Notes: generated from the sequence alone by a model not told the origin. Shown: positions 1-5,567, counted from the first letter of the stretch. The stretch: DNA of 6,473 nt from Clostridiales bacterium (GCA_017612755.1 JAGAFH010000115.1:1-6473); one strand, 5' to 3'. Program-made: numbers and translations.

Positions 1-191
1 AGAGAGGACTTAAGCTCTGCCCCAACTGCCGTACAGAGAATAATCTCGAGTATGGTTTCTGCTATAAGTGCGGTGCAAAGTTTGATGAAGCTACGGCTTC
101 TGCACCTGCAGCACCTGTGGAGGCTCCTGCTGAGGCACCTGCTGCTGAAGAGCCTGCAGCTCCCGCAGAAGAGGCTAAGACAGAAGAGTAA
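1..191 (+). CDS. C-terminal end of a zinc-ribbon protein with Ala/Pro/Glu-rich tail (partial)
   Basis: The frame is open from the left edge (first full codon at position 3) and ends at TAA 189-191, giving 62 residues; the start lies outside the window. Two cysteine pairs, CPNC and CYKC, sit 13 residues apart near the left edge. That is the spacing of a small zinc ribbon, with the typical GFCYKCGAKF ending. After it comes about 37 residues of low-complexity sequence rich in Ala, Pro and Glu, ending in KTEE, probably a disordered acidic tail. Zinc ribbons of this kind cap many unrelated bacterial proteins, so no function can be given from this fragment. A strong terminator follows 22 nt later, so this is the last gene of its transcript. 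The coding call is well supported by the cysteine pattern and terminator; the product is not known. Confidence 0.8.
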   Translation, partial: RGLKLCPNCRTENNLEYGFCYKCGAKFDEATASAPAAPVEAPAEAPAAEEPAAPAEEAKTEE

Positions 192-212
192 TATCTTAAT
201 AACTGAATATCC

Positions 213-249
213 AGGACAGCCGGACATGTTCCGGCTGTCTTTTATTTTT
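213..249 (+). terminator. Rho-independent terminator after the zinc-ribbon gene
   Basis: The arms GACAGCCGG (215-223) and CCGGCTGTC (231-239) pair perfectly, and A224-T230 can extend the stem. The hairpin is followed by TTTTATTTTT. It lies 21 nt after the stop of the zinc-ribbon gene and before the hpf promoter, so it separates the two transcripts. Confidence 0.9.
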
Positions 250-264
250 GCCTAAATAGGTTTA

Positions 265-293
265 CAGACAGTTAATAAAGTTTGATTTATAAT
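265..293 (+). promoter_or_regulatory. Probable sigma-A-type promoter of hpf
   Basis: A perfect TATAAT (288-293) is preceded by CAGACA (265-270, 4 of 6 matches to TTGACA) with a 17-nt spacer. TTTACA at 261-266 looks closer to a -35 box but would leave a 21-nt spacer. Transcription would start near position 300, at the first base of a 7-bp inverted repeat, giving a leader of about 50 nt. Read from sequence only. Confidence 0.6.
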
Positions 294-299
294 AAATGT

Positions 300-320
300 A
301 AGGTAGATATTACCTACCTT
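300..320 (+). promoter_or_regulatory. 7-bp inverted repeat at the predicted 5' end of the hpf transcript
   Basis: AAGGTAG (300-306) and CTACCTT (314-320) are perfect inverted copies separated by 7 nt. The element begins about 7 bp after the -10 box, so it could be an operator overlapping the start site or a 5' hairpin that stabilises the mRNA. It lacks a T-tract, so it is not a terminator. Its role is inferred from position only. Confidence 0.45.
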
Positions 321-349
321 GAAGTTCACTATAGGAAGGATGTGATTCC

Positions 350-892
350 ATGAAGATCACGACACAGGGCAAAGGTATCAAGATCGGTGAGAGACTCGAA
401 GGCAAGATCACTGCCAAGATGTCCAAGTTTGACAAGTACTTCGGTGAAGAAGGTTCTTTCAATGTAAGGATCAGACCCGAAGGAAGCCTGATGGTAGTTG
501 AGATCACGTTGAAGCTTGACAACAAGATCTACAGAGCCGAGGCTCGTGACGAAGAGATCCTTACTGCTGTGGACAAGACTGTTGATAAGCTTGAGTCACA
601 GATCAGGAAGCAGAAGACAAAACTTCTCAAGAAGAAGAAAGATTATCCTCAGATCGCAAGCTATCTTGAAGAGGATAACAGTGCAGATTTCGACTACGAG
701 ATCGAGAACGAGACAAAGATCACAAGAAAGAAGACATTTACTCTTCGTCCCATGACATCAGAGGATGCTATCCTTCAGATGGAGATGCTGGGACATAACT
801 TCTTCGTATATCTTGATTCCGACACCGATTCCGTATGCGTCATCTACAGAAGGAAAGACGGAAACTACGGTCTCCTTGAGCCGGAATACTAA
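350..892 (+). CDS. hpf: Ribosome hibernation promoting factor, long form
   Basis: The product is 180 residues, the usual size of long HPF. In this family the protein binds the 30S decoding region of idle ribosomes and pairs them into inactive 100S dimers in stationary phase. Residues 1-100 form the S30AE (YfiA/RaiA) fold, with the basic helix segment RKQKTKLLKKKK (86-97) that contacts rRNA. An acidic linker (about 103-124) leads to the C-terminal dimerisation domain (about 128-180), which shows the family signature FTLRPM, EDAILQMEMLGHNFFVY and a GLLEP end. ATG 350 is supported by AGGAAGGA at 333-340. The gene stands alone, with its own promoter, leader inverted repeat and terminator. All 14 isoleucines use ATC, the codon habit of a well-expressed gene. 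Identification is firm. Confidence 0.97.
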   Translation: MKITTQGKGIKIGERLEGKITAKMSKFDKYFGEEGSFNVRIRPEGSLMVVEITLKLDNKIYRAEARDEEILTAVDKTVDKLESQIRKQKTKLLKKKKDYPQIASYLEEDNSADFDYEIENETKITRKKTFTLRPMTSEDAILQMEMLGHNFFVYLDSDTDSVCVIYRRKDGNYGLLEPEY

Positions 893-917
893 TATATAAG
901 TAAGTTATAGTCGAAAG

Positions 918-948
918 AAGGGGGCTGCTTCACAGCAGCCCCTTTTTT
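918..948 (+). terminator. Rho-independent terminator of hpf
   Basis: GGGGCTGC (921-928) pairs with GCAGCCCC (935-942) around the 6-nt loop TTCACA, followed by six Ts (943-948). The hairpin begins 28 nt after the hpf stop codon. The A-rich upstream flank (914-919) is too short and broken to make it a convincing terminator for the other strand. Confidence 0.93.
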
Positions 949-959
949 ATCCCGCGAAA

Positions 960-1126
960 TTGACCTAAAACTTGACCCAGTAGGTCAAAGATTAGGTCAA
1001 AAACTCCACTTTTAAGCTGATTTTGACCAAAAGCTTGACCATATAGGTCAAAGATCAGGTCAAAAAAGGTCCGATTTGCCTGAGATTGACTTAATTTCTG
1101 ACCAGATAGGTCAAGAATCAGGTCAA
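960..1126. repeat. Three palindromic 41-bp units with exact 63-bp period (TTGACC/GGTCAA half-sites)
   Basis: Units lie at 960-1000, 1023-1063 and 1086-1126, with symmetry centres at 980, 1043 and 1106. Each unit is TTGACC, 6 nt, TTGACC, 5 nt, GGTCAA, 6 nt, GGTCAA. Half-sites therefore start 12, 11 and 12 bp apart in all three units. Only two half-sites deviate, both in unit 3 (TTGACT at 1086 and CTGACC at 1098). The 22-nt spacers (1001-1022, 1064-1085) differ in sequence. Each unit could fold into a hairpin with a 5-nt loop, or serve as a protein-binding site with four half-sites on roughly one DNA face. The 63-bp period equals six helical turns and also 21 codons. The array fills the spacer between the hpf terminator and the nuclease gene. 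I do not recognise the family. Repeats and spacers are too short and too few for CRISPR. Confidence 0.85.
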
Positions 1127-1138
1127 AAAATAATGACA

Positions 1139-1176
1139 TTGTCGTCTTTGTCGTAAATTGTATCCGATTGTCGTCC
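1139..1176 (+). repeat. Three short direct repeats TTGTCGT upstream of the nuclease gene
   Basis: TTGTCGTC (1139-1146), TTGTCGTA (1148-1155) and TTGTCGTC (1168-1175) lie in the same orientation at start spacings of 9 and 20 bp. They sit between the palindromic array and the nuclease start, where a promoter or operator is expected. I found no convincing -35/-10 pair in 1127-1228: TTGTAT (1158-1163) with TAAGTT (1181-1186) is weak. These copies might be activator-binding sites, but 8-mers this close could also be chance. Confidence 0.4.
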
Positions 1177-1190
1177 AATTTAAGTTGACG

Positions 1191-1228
1191 AAACGATATC
1201 TTGAAGAAAAAGAAAGGAGATATCGTTT
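1191..1228 (+). promoter_or_regulatory. 10-bp inverted repeat enclosing the nuclease ribosome binding site
   Basis: AAACGATATC (1191-1200) and GATATCGTTT (1219-1228) are perfect inverted copies with an 18-nt A-rich loop between them. The loop contains the AAGGAG ribosome binding site (1214-1219), whose last G is the first base of the right arm. The right arm ends directly before ATG 1229. As RNA, the arms would form a stem that cages the ribosome binding site and abuts the start codon, so translation may be restrained. As DNA, the same sequence could be an operator for autoregulation. The dyad is directly visible; the mechanism is inferred. Confidence 0.6.
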
Positions 1229-1939
1229 ATGTACCGGAATTATCATGCGCTCAGGTTGGGCTGGCTAAAGAACGAGATAGACAAACTCCCGTTGATCTAT
1301 ATGGGAGATGAAACGATGTATGTATATTTCGGGGGAAAACGGCACAGGTATTATATTCATTCCTGGAACGGACAGAAATGGTATGATGTTGCGATGAAGA
1401 GAAGCGAACTTCAGAAGGAGTATGACCGTCTTAAGAAAGAGTGGGACAGTACTTACAAGATCAAACCTCCGGAAGTGAATTTTCCGATCGTCGGGAAGAA
1501 CAGGATGAACAATGATTACTATGATAGCAGGGAAGAATGCAAAAATGATAAGATCATAAGGCATCCCACGTATTATAAGGGCATTGCGTTCAGATCGAAG
1601 AATGAGCAGATGGCAGCGATAATACTGGATGAGATGGGGATAGAATATAAGTATGAGACAGAGCTTAAGATATCTGATTTCCTCACCATACATCCTGACT
1701 TTCTAATTGATTCAAGAGCTGCGGACAGATGTGTATATATGGAAATATTCGGAGCTCCTGATGACCCGGATTATAAAGAGACAATGAAAACCAGATTGAG
1801 GCCGTATATCAGTGTCGGACTGCGGCCCGGGGCAGATGTGATGATGGTATATGCTCCCACATCCCATTCATTTGATGTGGAGGAACTGAGAAAGCAGATC
1901 GGCCTGATAATGGAGAATATTACCCCGGATCTGAAATAA
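1229..1939 (+). CDS. PD-(D/E)XK superfamily nuclease-like protein (236 aa)
   Basis: Residues 118-210 resemble a PD-(D/E)XK nuclease core. FRSKNE (121-126) supplies a conserved early Glu, and a helix and GIEYKYE strand follow. PDF (156-158) gives the metal-binding Asp157, and YMEIFG (170-175) gives Glu172. The DDPDY...Y...G pattern after it is seen in uncharacterised clostridial relatives, which often have EHFGMMD here. The usual final Lys is absent from the ExK position (EIF), so activity is uncertain. Residues 1-115 are basic and aromatic-rich, with a helical, charged stretch at 55-75, and are not recognised. ATG 1229 is supported by AAGGAG 1214-1219. No methyltransferase, helicase or transposase lies next to it. 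Isoleucine codons are mixed (9 ATA, 6 ATC, 4 ATT of 19), against 14 of 14 ATC in hpf, which fits acquired or weakly expressed DNA. A role in defence, repair or mobile-element biology is possible; no substrate can be assigned. Confidence 0.8.
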   Translation: MYRNYHALRLGWLKNEIDKLPLIYMGDETMYVYFGGKRHRYYIHSWNGQKWYDVAMKRSELQKEYDRLKKEWDSTYKIKPPEVNFPIVGKNRMNNDYYDSREECKNDKIIRHPTYYKGIAFRSKNEQMAAIILDEMGIEYKYETELKISDFLTIHPDFLIDSRAADRCVYMEIFGAPDDPDYKETMKTRLRPYISVGLRPGADVMMVYAPTSHSFDVEELRKQIGLIMENITPDLK

Positions 1940-1966
1940 AAAAGGCCCGCCGGTCAGGGCGGGCCC
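1938..1966 (-). terminator. Rho-independent terminator of the hydrogenase operon, shared with the convergent nuclease gene
   Basis: GGCCCGCC (1944-1951) pairs with GGCGGGCC (1958-1965) around a 6-nt loop. On the minus strand the stem is followed by six Us (1943-1938), 9 nt after the hydA stop, which makes a strong terminator for that operon. The U-tract overlaps the nuclease stop codon (TAA 1937-1939). In the plus direction the hairpin is followed by CTCGTCGTCTT rather than a T-run, so it is a poorer terminator for the nuclease mRNA. Confidence 0.9.
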
Positions 1967-1974
1967 TCGTCGTC

Positions 1975-3702
1975 TTATTCCTCGTTTGGCATCTTCCAAG
2001 CGTGGTGGTCAGTATGGAGCAGATGATGTGACTTCTCGGATAAAGGCTTGCCGAGGTAATCCTCGTAGATGGCCTTGATGGAGGGATTCTCGTGGGAGAA
2101 CCTAAGAGTCATATTCTTGTCCTGATCATAAAGGACGGGAGCTCTTTCGGGAGCCATCTCGCACTGCTCGTGGATAGGCTGTCCGCCACCGCCTACGCAA
2201 CCGCCGGGGCAGGCCATGATCTCGACGAAGTCATACTCGACTTCACCGGCCTTGATAGCCTTAAGGAGCTTGTCGGCATTTCCGAGACCGTTGGCAACAG
2301 CAACTCTTACTGTGGTTCCGTTGATGTCGAAGGTGGATTCCTTCCAGCCCTTCTGACCTCTTACATCCTTAAATGCATCGGGATCGGGATTGGAACCTGT
2401 AACGAGATAATAAGCGGAACGAAGAGCTGCCTCCATAACGCCGCCTGTAGCACCGAAGATATTTCCGGCACCGGAACCGATACCGAGAGGCATATCAAGA
2501 GCCACATCCTCGATCTTGCAGGGATCGATCTGCTCAGCGCGGATAAGTCTGTCGACTTCTCTCGTTGTAAGAACAACATCAACATCAGGATCTCCGCATG
2601 CGTCGTTCATTGCAGGGATAGCACACTCGTGCTTCTTGGCAAGACAGGGCATGATGGAAACTGAGAAGATCTTGGAAGGATCAACGCCTAAGATCTCAGC
2701 ATAGTAGCTCTTTGCAACAGCGCCGAACATCTGCTGGGGAGACTTGGCTGTAGAGAGATTGTCCACGAACTCAGGGTAGTGGGACTTAACGAATCTTACC
2801 CAGCCGGGGCAGCAGGATGTGAACAGAGGAAGCTTTCCTTCGTTCTTTGTAAGTCTTTCAAGGAACTCGGATCCTTCTTCCATGATGGTCAGATCTGCCG
2901 TGAAGTTTGTATCGAATACATAGTTGAATCCCATGATCTTAAGGGCAGAGCAGAGCCTTTCGACTGTTGCCTTATCTGCAGAAAGACCAAAGGGTTCGCC
3001 CCATGCTGTTCTGATGGAAGGAGCGATCTGAACGATAGTGATCTTCTCGGGATCGTTGAGGGCATCTACTACCTTCTCTGTGTCGTCTCTCTCGATAAGA
3101 GCTCCGACAGGGCAGTGGGTAATGCACTGTCCGCAGAGAGCGCAGTTTGACTCTTCCAGTGTATAGGAATCGGAAAGTCCTACTGTAGCACGGGAACCTG
3201 TATTTACAAGATCCCAGATATTGCAGGCCTGCTTTTCGCACATCTGGATACAGCGCATGCACTTAACGCACCTGGAGTCCAGGCGGTTAAGAGGGAAAGT
3301 CTTGCTGTATCTGTCTTCAGCGTAGTGGTACTCGTAGGGGATCTCAAGGATGTTAAGATCGTTGGCCAGCTTCTGGAGCTTACAGTTACCGCTTCTTACA
3401 CAGGTGGTGCAGTGGCAGAAGTGCTCTGAAAGGATAAGCTCTACATTGTACTTTCTGGCCTCACGGACTTTCTTGGAATTGGTCCTGACGACCATGCCTT
3501 CTTCAACAGCCGTATTACATGCGGCGGGAAGACGCTTTTTGCCCTCTACCTCAACAACGCAAACGCGGCATGCGCCTACCTCGTTAAGTCCCTTCCAGTA
3601 GCAAAGGGTGGGGATATTTATTCCTACGCTCTTAGCCGCGTCGAGGATGCTGGTTCCTTCAGCAACAGATACGGCCTTACCGTCAATAGTCAGATTTACC
3701 AT
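1975..3702 (-). CDS. hydA: [FeFe] hydrogenase catalytic subunit, CpI-like (HydA)
   Basis: This cytoplasmic enzyme interconverts protons plus electrons and H2. It has 575 residues, matching Clostridium pasteurianum CpI (574). Domains in order: plant-type [2Fe-2S] (C34, C45, C48, C62); His-ligated [4Fe-4S] (H94, C98, C101, C107); two [4Fe-4S] ferredoxin clusters (C145, C148, C151, C155 and C187, C190, C193, C197); the H-domain. The H-domain motifs are TSCCPGW (295-301), MPCLAKKHE (351-359) and MACPGGCVGGGGQP (496-509). These give cluster ligands C298, C353, C498 and C502 and proton-relay C297, E279 and E282. The small-subunit-like domain fills the end. I start at ATG 3700-3702, with AGGAGG at 3715-3720; a further upstream TTG (3733-3735) would put that site inside the gene. 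The start overlaps the flavoprotein stop by 7 nt, implying translational coupling and a two-subunit enzyme. No key residue is missing. Confidence 0.97.
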   Translation of the reverse strand: MVNLTIDGKAVSVAEGTSILDAAKSVGINIPTLCYWKGLNEVGACRVCVVEVEGKKRLPAACNTAVEEGMVVRTNSKKVREARKYNVELILSEHFCHCTTCVRSGNCKLQKLANDLNILEIPYEYHYAEDRYSKTFPLNRLDSRCVKCMRCIQMCEKQACNIWDLVNTGSRATVGLSDSYTLEESNCALCGQCITHCPVGALIERDDTEKVVDALNDPEKITIVQIAPSIRTAWGEPFGLSADKATVERLCSALKIMGFNYVFDTNFTADLTIMEEGSEFLERLTKNEGKLPLFTSCCPGWVRFVKSHYPEFVDNLSTAKSPQQMFGAVAKSYYAEILGVDPSKIFSVSIMPCLAKKHECAIPAMNDACGDPDVDVVLTTREVDRLIRAEQIDPCKIEDVALDMPLGIGSGAGNIFGATGGVMEAALRSAYYLVTGSNPDPDAFKDVRGQKGWKESTFDINGTTVRVAVANGLGNADKLLKAIKAGEVEYDFVEIMACPGGCVGGGGQPIHEQCEMAPERAPVLYDQDKNMTLRFSHENPSIKAIYEDYLGKPLSEKSHHLLHTDHHAWKMPNEE

Positions 3703-4115
3703 TTGAATTCTCTGCCTCCTTTCAGTAATCCGCAACCGAAGTGGTCACACTGCAGGCATCTGGCAGATTCCTGACATGCCTCCTGATCTGTCATGGAGTT
3801 CTCCATGAGTTTGAAGTCCTTAGTTCTCTCGCTGGCAGGACGCTCAGTCATGTTAACGCGTCCCATAGGCTCTCTGTCGTCGAATCTGACAGGAGGCATA
3901 TCTACGCCGCTGGTGATCTCGTGCTTGAAGCCAAGATACTCGTCGATATTTGCAGCAGCGACCTTACCGCCTGCGATAGCCTTGATAACTGTAGCAGGAC
4001 CTGTTACGCAGTCACCGCCGGCAAAAACGCCGTCGACCTCTTCGAAATCACCTGCTTCAGTAGCAGCGATCTTTCTTCTGTTCAAGGGGATACCATTCTC
4101 TCCGAAGTGTTCGGA
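3696..4115 (-). pseudogene. C-terminal 139 codons of the GltD-like flavoprotein, cut off by an in-frame TAA
   Basis: This stretch is in the same frame as the gene upstream and continues its homology directly after TAA 4116-4118, starting SEHFGENGIPL. It carries the second FAD-binding motif of the GltD family (GVFAGGDCVTGPATVIKA, ending about 51 residues in) and a cysteine-rich end (CLQCDHFGC) followed by GREFKW. Its stop TAA (3696-3698) overlaps the hydA start. The missing residue is most simply Glu (GAA to TAA, one base). Restart of translation is conceivable at TTG 4083-4085, with GGAGAG 12 nt upstream, giving 129 residues. The piece has no likely independent function but could complement the N-terminal part. 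It is a nonsense-split gene if the base is correct, and an ordinary intact gene of about 610 codons if it is a sequencing error. Confidence 0.85.
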
Positions 4116-5528
4116 TTAGATACCCTGGCCGATTGCTACGAGTACCTTGTCACAGGCAAGACGTACTTCGGGAGCGTCTGCAGTAACGGGAGCGGGACGG
4201 CCCCACTTGACTTCGCCTACGATCTGGGGCTGTACCCAGAGAGCTGCGACCTTTCCGTCTGCCGTCTTCTCTATCTTAGTGGGAGCGTTGAGCTCGATGA
4301 TCTCACATCCGTCGGCAACAGCGCCCTCAACCTCTTCTGCAAGAGCGGTCATGTCGACTTTTCTTCTTCTGTAAGCGATCTTAACTGTCTTGGCGCCGAG
4401 TCTTATTGCAGATCTTGCAACGTCCATCGCAACGTTACCGCCGCCGACTACCACGATATCTTCGCCGGAGAAGTCAGGCATGTTGCCGTCGCCGATGCCT
4501 CTGAGCATCTCAACAGCAGAGATAACGCCCTCAGCGTCCTCGCCCTCGATACCGATCTTGTTGTCAGTGTGGGCACCGATGGAGATGTAGATCACATCAT
4601 ACTGGGCCTTCAGTTCCTCCATGGTAATGTCTTTACCGACTGAAATATTAGTTATGGTCTTAAAGCCTGCCAGCTTAAGGCCTTCGATCTCTTTATCAAG
4701 GATCTCTCTGGGAAGACGGTAGCTGGGGATACCGTAACGGAGCATTCCGCCCAGCTTGTCACGCTGCTCGTAAACTGTGCAGTCGTGTCCCATGATGGAA
4801 AGGAAATAAGCAGCTGTAAGTCCGGAAGGACCACCACCGATGATGCCGATCTTCTTGCCTGTGGGCTCAGCCTTAACGGGAGCCTTGATCTCAGACTCGT
4901 GCTCAACGGCATATCTCTTAAGACCTCTGATGTTGATAGCGTCATCAACGAGAGTTCTTCTGCAGTGCTCCTCACAGGGATGCTCGCAGATCATGCCGCA
5001 TGTTGCAGGGAAGGGATTGTCCTTACGGATGAGCTTAACAGCGTCATCATATCTTCCCTCATGGATAAGTGCGATATATCCGGGGATATCTACATGGGCA
5101 GGACACTCTGCAACACAGGGAACTGACTTGAAGTTCTGGAGCTTGCATCTGCCGTGATTGATATGCTCCTCAAAATCGTCTCTGAATCCCTTGACGGCTT
5201 TGATAGCCATTCTTGCTGCCTCAGATCCGATAGCACAGTCTGCGGAACGGTAGATACTTTCCGAAGTCTTCTCGATAGCGTCGAGAGTGTCGGGAGTAGC
5301 TTTTCCGTCGAGTACTGAGTTGATCAGTTCCTCGAGACGGCCCAGTCCGATACGGCAGGGAGTACACTTACCGCAGGAACGGGCATGACTCAGATGGATG
5401 AAAGCGGCCGCAAGATCTACAGGACACAGGCCGGGCTGGCTGGTCTGGATATTTCTTTCAATGTCCTTGTAGAGTTCTTCGACAGTTTCCTGAGCCAATG
5501 TAGTGGTTACATTTTTAAGTCTGCTCAT
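4116..5528 (-). CDS. NuoF-C/GltD-like FAD and iron-sulfur flavoprotein, hydrogenase partner (truncated at 470 aa)
   Basis: This is the likely electron-input subunit that links NAD(P)H to HydA. Domains: residues 45-120 match the C-terminal iron-sulfur region of NuoF (SCGKCTPCRIG at 51-61 plus C98, one [4Fe-4S]). Residues 128-210 match the iron-sulfur domain at the N-terminus of GltD and dihydropyrimidine dehydrogenase (C138, C142, C177, C181, C185, C189). Residues 225-470 are the nucleotide-binding part, with FAD motif GGGPSG (231-236), E254, NAD(P) motif VGGGNVAMD (361-369) and YRRRK (386-390). The arginines hint at NADPH; this is inference. The FMN-binding part of NuoF is absent. ATG 5526-5528 has GGAGG 5 nt upstream; a TTG four codons earlier would overlap that site. 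It is the first gene of the operon. The frame ends at TAA 4116-4118, before the second FAD motif, so this product alone is unlikely to fold fully. The rest continues in frame. Confidence 0.9.
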   Translation of the reverse strand: MSRLKNVTTTLAQETVEELYKDIERNIQTSQPGLCPVDLAAAFIHLSHARSCGKCTPCRIGLGRLEELINSVLDGKATPDTLDAIEKTSESIYRSADCAIGSEAARMAIKAVKGFRDDFEEHINHGRCKLQNFKSVPCVAECPAHVDIPGYIALIHEGRYDDAVKLIRKDNPFPATCGMICEHPCEEHCRRTLVDDAINIRGLKRYAVEHESEIKAPVKAEPTGKKIGIIGGGPSGLTAAYFLSIMGHDCTVYEQRDKLGGMLRYGIPSYRLPREILDKEIEGLKLAGFKTITNISVGKDITMEELKAQYDVIYISIGAHTDNKIGIEGEDAEGVISAVEMLRGIGDGNMPDFSGEDIVVVGGGNVAMDVARSAIRLGAKTVKIAYRRRKVDMTALAEEVEGAVADGCEIIELNAPTKIEKTADGKVAALWVQPQIVGEVKWGRPAPVTADAPEVRLACDKVLVAIGQGI

Positions 5529-5567
5529 AGATTCCTCCAAAGAGTGATTTAATGTGAATTATTGATG

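Larger units (their letters stand above)
930..1178 (-). other. Open frame for an 82-residue peptide with three 21-residue repeats (doubtful gene)
   Basis: The minus strand is open for 82 codons across the 63-bp repeat array, and the array reads as three 21-residue repeats. The shared core is FDLI-[LF]-DL-x-GQ-x-[LF]-[GS]-Q. Some codon differences between copies are synonymous: Leu CTG/CTA, Ile ATT/ATC, Gln CAG/CAA. Against it being a gene: the only in-frame full-length start is TTG at 1176-1178, with no Shine-Dalgarno sequence upstream, and the alternative ATG (1137-1139) has none either. The stop falls inside the hpf terminator. The palindromic DNA of the array would by itself force part of this peptide pattern. 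I regard it as more likely non-coding, but a repeat peptide cannot be excluded. Confidence 0.2.

Noticed and set aside
960..1126. CRISPR array (repeats with unlike spacers)
   Set aside because: Only three units, the repeats are themselves long palindromes with internal variation, spacers are 22 nt, and no cas gene is present.
1191..1228. GATATC in both hairpin arms as a restriction recognition site for the neighbouring nuclease
   Set aside because: GATATC also occurs several times elsewhere in the window (for example near 1668, 4449, 5086 and 5950), so it is not special to this locus, and no methyltransferase is present.
1265..1693. 142-codon minus-strand open frame opposite the nuclease gene
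   Set aside because: The plus-strand frame has a proper ribosome binding site and a nuclease-like core; the antisense translation is hydrophobic and featureless.
2092..2664. 190-codon plus-strand open frame inside hydA
   Set aside because: Antisense to the conserved H-domain, with no known family features; best explained by codon composition of hydA.
4116..4118. TAA as a recoded sense codon (alternative genetic code or programmed read-through)
   Set aside because: TAA ends hpf, the nuclease gene, the zinc-ribbon gene and this flavoprotein itself in the same window, and no recoding structure is apparent. A mutation or sequencing error is simpler.
3741..4643. 300-codon plus-strand open frame antisense to the flavoprotein gene
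   Set aside because: It mirrors a strongly conserved coding region, its translation is Ser/Leu/Asp-rich without any recognisable motif, and it lacks a sensible ribosome binding site. It is a codon-bias shadow.
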